64,000 nt of DNA from an archaeon (lineage in GTDB: Archaea > Methanobacteriota > Methanobacteria > Methanobacteriales > Methanobacteriaceae), in contig JAKSUH010000001.1 of NCBI GenBank assembly GCA_024413395.1, forward strand, positions 23,272 to 87,271, in the 5' to 3' direction. The notes below the pieces were generated by a model that was not told the origin of the DNA, made no database searches, and saw only the letters and a list, made by a program, of their open reading frames with translations. Positions 63,057-64,000 of the stretch are shown piece after piece; the stretch's first letter is position 1; each line of letters opens with the position of its first letter. The position numbers were made by a program, and so were the translations under genes.

Positions 63057-63086
63057 CTCCTTCTCCTCCCGAAGGAGAAGAAGGAG
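63057..63086 (-). terminator. Rho-independent terminator with UUCG tetraloop
   Basis: On the - strand CTCCTTCTTCTCC, TTCG and GGAGGAGAAGGAG form a 13-base-pair stem (one T.G) closed by a C(TTCG)G tetraloop, 22 bases past the stop at 63108, followed by TTT. An unusually stable structure for this AT-rich genome. Confidence 0.75.
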
Positions 63087-63107
63087 TTGTTCTTGTTTGT
63101 ACAGAGC

Positions 63108-63641
63108 TTAGAAGAGCTTTTCTATTGCCTTCTCTTGGAATGGTAGCATGTCCTCTTGCTTTGAACGCTCTATCTTGGTAATGTGATATGACCATACGTC
63201 ATGGTCATAAGTCTTGCCTTGAAGAGAATCTCCACTCTCAGTCTTGAAGTATTCAAGAGAGATAGGAGCTCCAATAATAAAAGGCTTGAGATATTTGATA
63301 TTCTCAGGCTGTTTAATATCGGAGAGAAGAACTGCTGGAGCAGCAGGGAAAAGTTCACGAACCAAAACGTAAATCGTTTGTGTCTCTACTTCTTGACCTT
63401 TGTAAGTGCCTGGAAGTTTAGCTGCAATGTTAATTACGGCTTTCCATTCACCTTCTTTAGGAAGAGATTCAACTCCAATAATCTTTGTGTTGACTGTAAA
63501 GATTTCTGGTCCTTCGACTTCAGTTGCTTGTTCTTCTTGAGCTTCAGCTTGTGCTTCGGTATGAACCTCAGCTTGTGCTTCAGCTTGAGCTGCGTTAGCT
63601 ACTGCATTCTTGATCTCTGTGTTTTCTGCTTTTGTTGCCAT
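63108..63641 (-). CDS. Early protein of unknown function with Ala/Gln/Glu-rich N terminus
   Basis: 177 residues. Residues ~10-45 are low-complexity repeats of AQAEAQAE type, then a compact beta-rich domain (EIFTVNTKIIGVESLPKEGE; TYDHDVWSYHITKIERSKQE). G/C content and codon choice differ from most of the window and resemble the two abundant-protein genes at 51-53 kb, suggesting high expression. It is the first - strand gene after the control region, with its own structured leader and terminator. Not recognised. Confidence 0.6.
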   Translation of the reverse strand: MATKAENTEIKNAVANAAQAEAQAEVHTEAQAEAQEEQATEVEGPEIFTVNTKIIGVESLPKEGEWKAVINIAAKLPGTYKGQEVETQTIYVLVRELFPAAPAVLLSDIKQPENIKYLKPFIIGAPISLEYFKTESGDSLQGKTYDHDVWSYHITKIERSKQEDMLPFQEKAIEKLF

Positions 63642-63671
63642 AGTTGTATATGTTTAAAAAGTTAAAATATT

Positions 63672-63719
63672 GCCAATATTACGGATGATACTACAACACG
63701 TAATATCATTGATATTGGC
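63672..63719 (-). promoter_or_regulatory. Nested inverted repeats in the leader of the 63108-63641 gene
   Basis: GCCAAT/ATTGGC (outer) and ATTACG/CGTAAT (inner) can pair together, with a 9-base bulge on one side. The - strand AATATCAATGATATT offers a competing small hairpin. Position about 30-80 bases upstream of the ATG fits an operator, an mRNA leader structure, or both. Confidence 0.5.
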
Positions 63720-63733
63720 GAAATTAAAATTTT

Positions 63734-63857
63734 TTATAATGAATAATAAACTACTAATTTTATAATGAATCAAATTAGGACTTTTTTAATGAATAAAAAG
63801 TACACCCAACGGGGGTACCAAATTCGTTATCTTGAGTCGGGGGTGTTTAATGAATAA
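63734..63857. repeat. Iteron-like direct repeats (TTATTCATTA type)
   Basis: Four copies of (T/A)TAATGAAT(A/C)A on the + strand, starting near 63735, 63761, 63786 and 63847. The first three are spaced about 25 bases apart. Between the third and fourth are G-runs (AACGGGGGTACC, AGTCGGGGGTG) partly matched by CCCCACTC further on. Could be binding sites of an initiator or regulator. Confidence 0.5.
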
Positions 63858-63859
63858 GC

Positions 63860-64000
63860 CCCACTCTCTCTCCGTTATATATACCTTTTTCACTATTTCC
63901 TTTACCTTAATTTCCTGTTTTATTTTTAGTAATATCGTTTCCTGTTTCTTCTCTATTATATTCTCCTTTTTACTCTTTCTTATTCTCTCCGTTAAATATA
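63860..64000. other. Pyrimidine-rich tract at the window edge
   Basis: About 140 bases with almost only C and T runs on the + strand, interrupted by short A/T steps. TCTCTCCGTTATATATA and TCTCTCCGTTAAATATA are near-identical direct repeats at its two ends, and TTTCCTGTTT occurs twice inside. No gene. Could be an origin, an unwinding region, or the leader of a purine-rich early transcript. Confidence 0.5.

Noticed and set aside
62880..63146. 88-codon frame on the + strand
   Set aside because: It points against the whole arm and its end is the complement of a terminator hairpin and of the 63108-63641 gene.
1..64000. CRISPR array
   Set aside because: No regularly spaced direct repeats of 24-40 bases; the tRNA-array hairpins are only four, have unequal spacing and variable stems.
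1..64000. Genome-wide reassignment of TAG or TGA
   Set aside because: All long genes are intact under the standard code, and TGA ends many genes at tight ATGA junctions; TAG ends two genes sensibly. Recoding is not needed here.
1..64000. Integrase, transposase or insertion sequence
   Set aside because: No recombinase catalytic pattern or terminal inverted repeats with target duplications were seen; the window looks like pure phage.

Overview
This window is part of a tailed-phage genome of the crAss-like type (order Crassvirales), which infects Bacteroidota. Three things support this. First, a run of co-directional ring/nozzle-type tail genes is followed by two gigantic genes. The second of these carries the DFDID active-site motif of the virion RNA polymerase known from crAss-like phages. 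Second, the opposing strand carries a replication set made of family B DNA polymerase, Dda-type SF1 helicase, DnaG-type primase, ATP-dependent ligase, a UDG-like protein, a RecT-like annealing protein, dUTPase and ThyX. Third, the DNA is very AT-rich and starts lack Shine-Dalgarno sequences; many have an A/T-rich leader of the type AAATTAAgtTATG, as expected for a Bacteroidota host. Stops are mostly TAA, some TGA and two TAG, so the standard bacterial code applies here.

Layout. Positions 1-38830 (+ strand) are the late/virion arm. It holds a tail spike broken by the window edge (beta-helix plus SGNH/DUF4886-like esterase domain), a holin-like membrane protein, three small ring/connector-type proteins, a 1628-aa nozzle ('muzzle')-type protein and three probable internal virion proteins. 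These are followed by a 2651-aa protein (HEQLH metallopeptidase motif and a C-terminal ADP-ribosyltransferase-like domain) and a 4814-aa protein (RNA polymerase). A rho-independent terminator separates the two giants. Positions 38831-39094 are the convergent boundary, with a bidirectional terminator. Positions 39095-63641 (- strand) are the early/replication arm: nucleotide metabolism and accessory genes (39-47 kb), replication and recombination (47.5-60 kb), a three-tRNA array (60.2-60.7 kb) and a cluster of small membrane or exported proteins (60.7-62.4 kb). A degenerate tRNA-like gene and a leftmost-reading gene with an Ala/Gln/Glu-rich N terminus follow. Positions 63642-64000 look like a control region: nested inverted repeats, four TTATTCATTA-type repeats and a 140-base pyrimidine tract.

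How it works together. The virion RNA polymerase and its companion are presumably packaged and ejected to transcribe the incoming genome. The - strand arm then makes the replisome, while dUTPase, ThyX and the UDG-like protein point to control of uracil in DNA. The + strand arm is then expressed for virion assembly and lysis.

The most unusual signals are non-coding. (1) A G-rich motif close to CTCTTCTACGGGGGA recurs about 13 times. It lies in coding and intergenic DNA, on both strands and in different reading frames. (2) Four hairpins in the tRNA array share a 16-base loop but have different, compensating stems.
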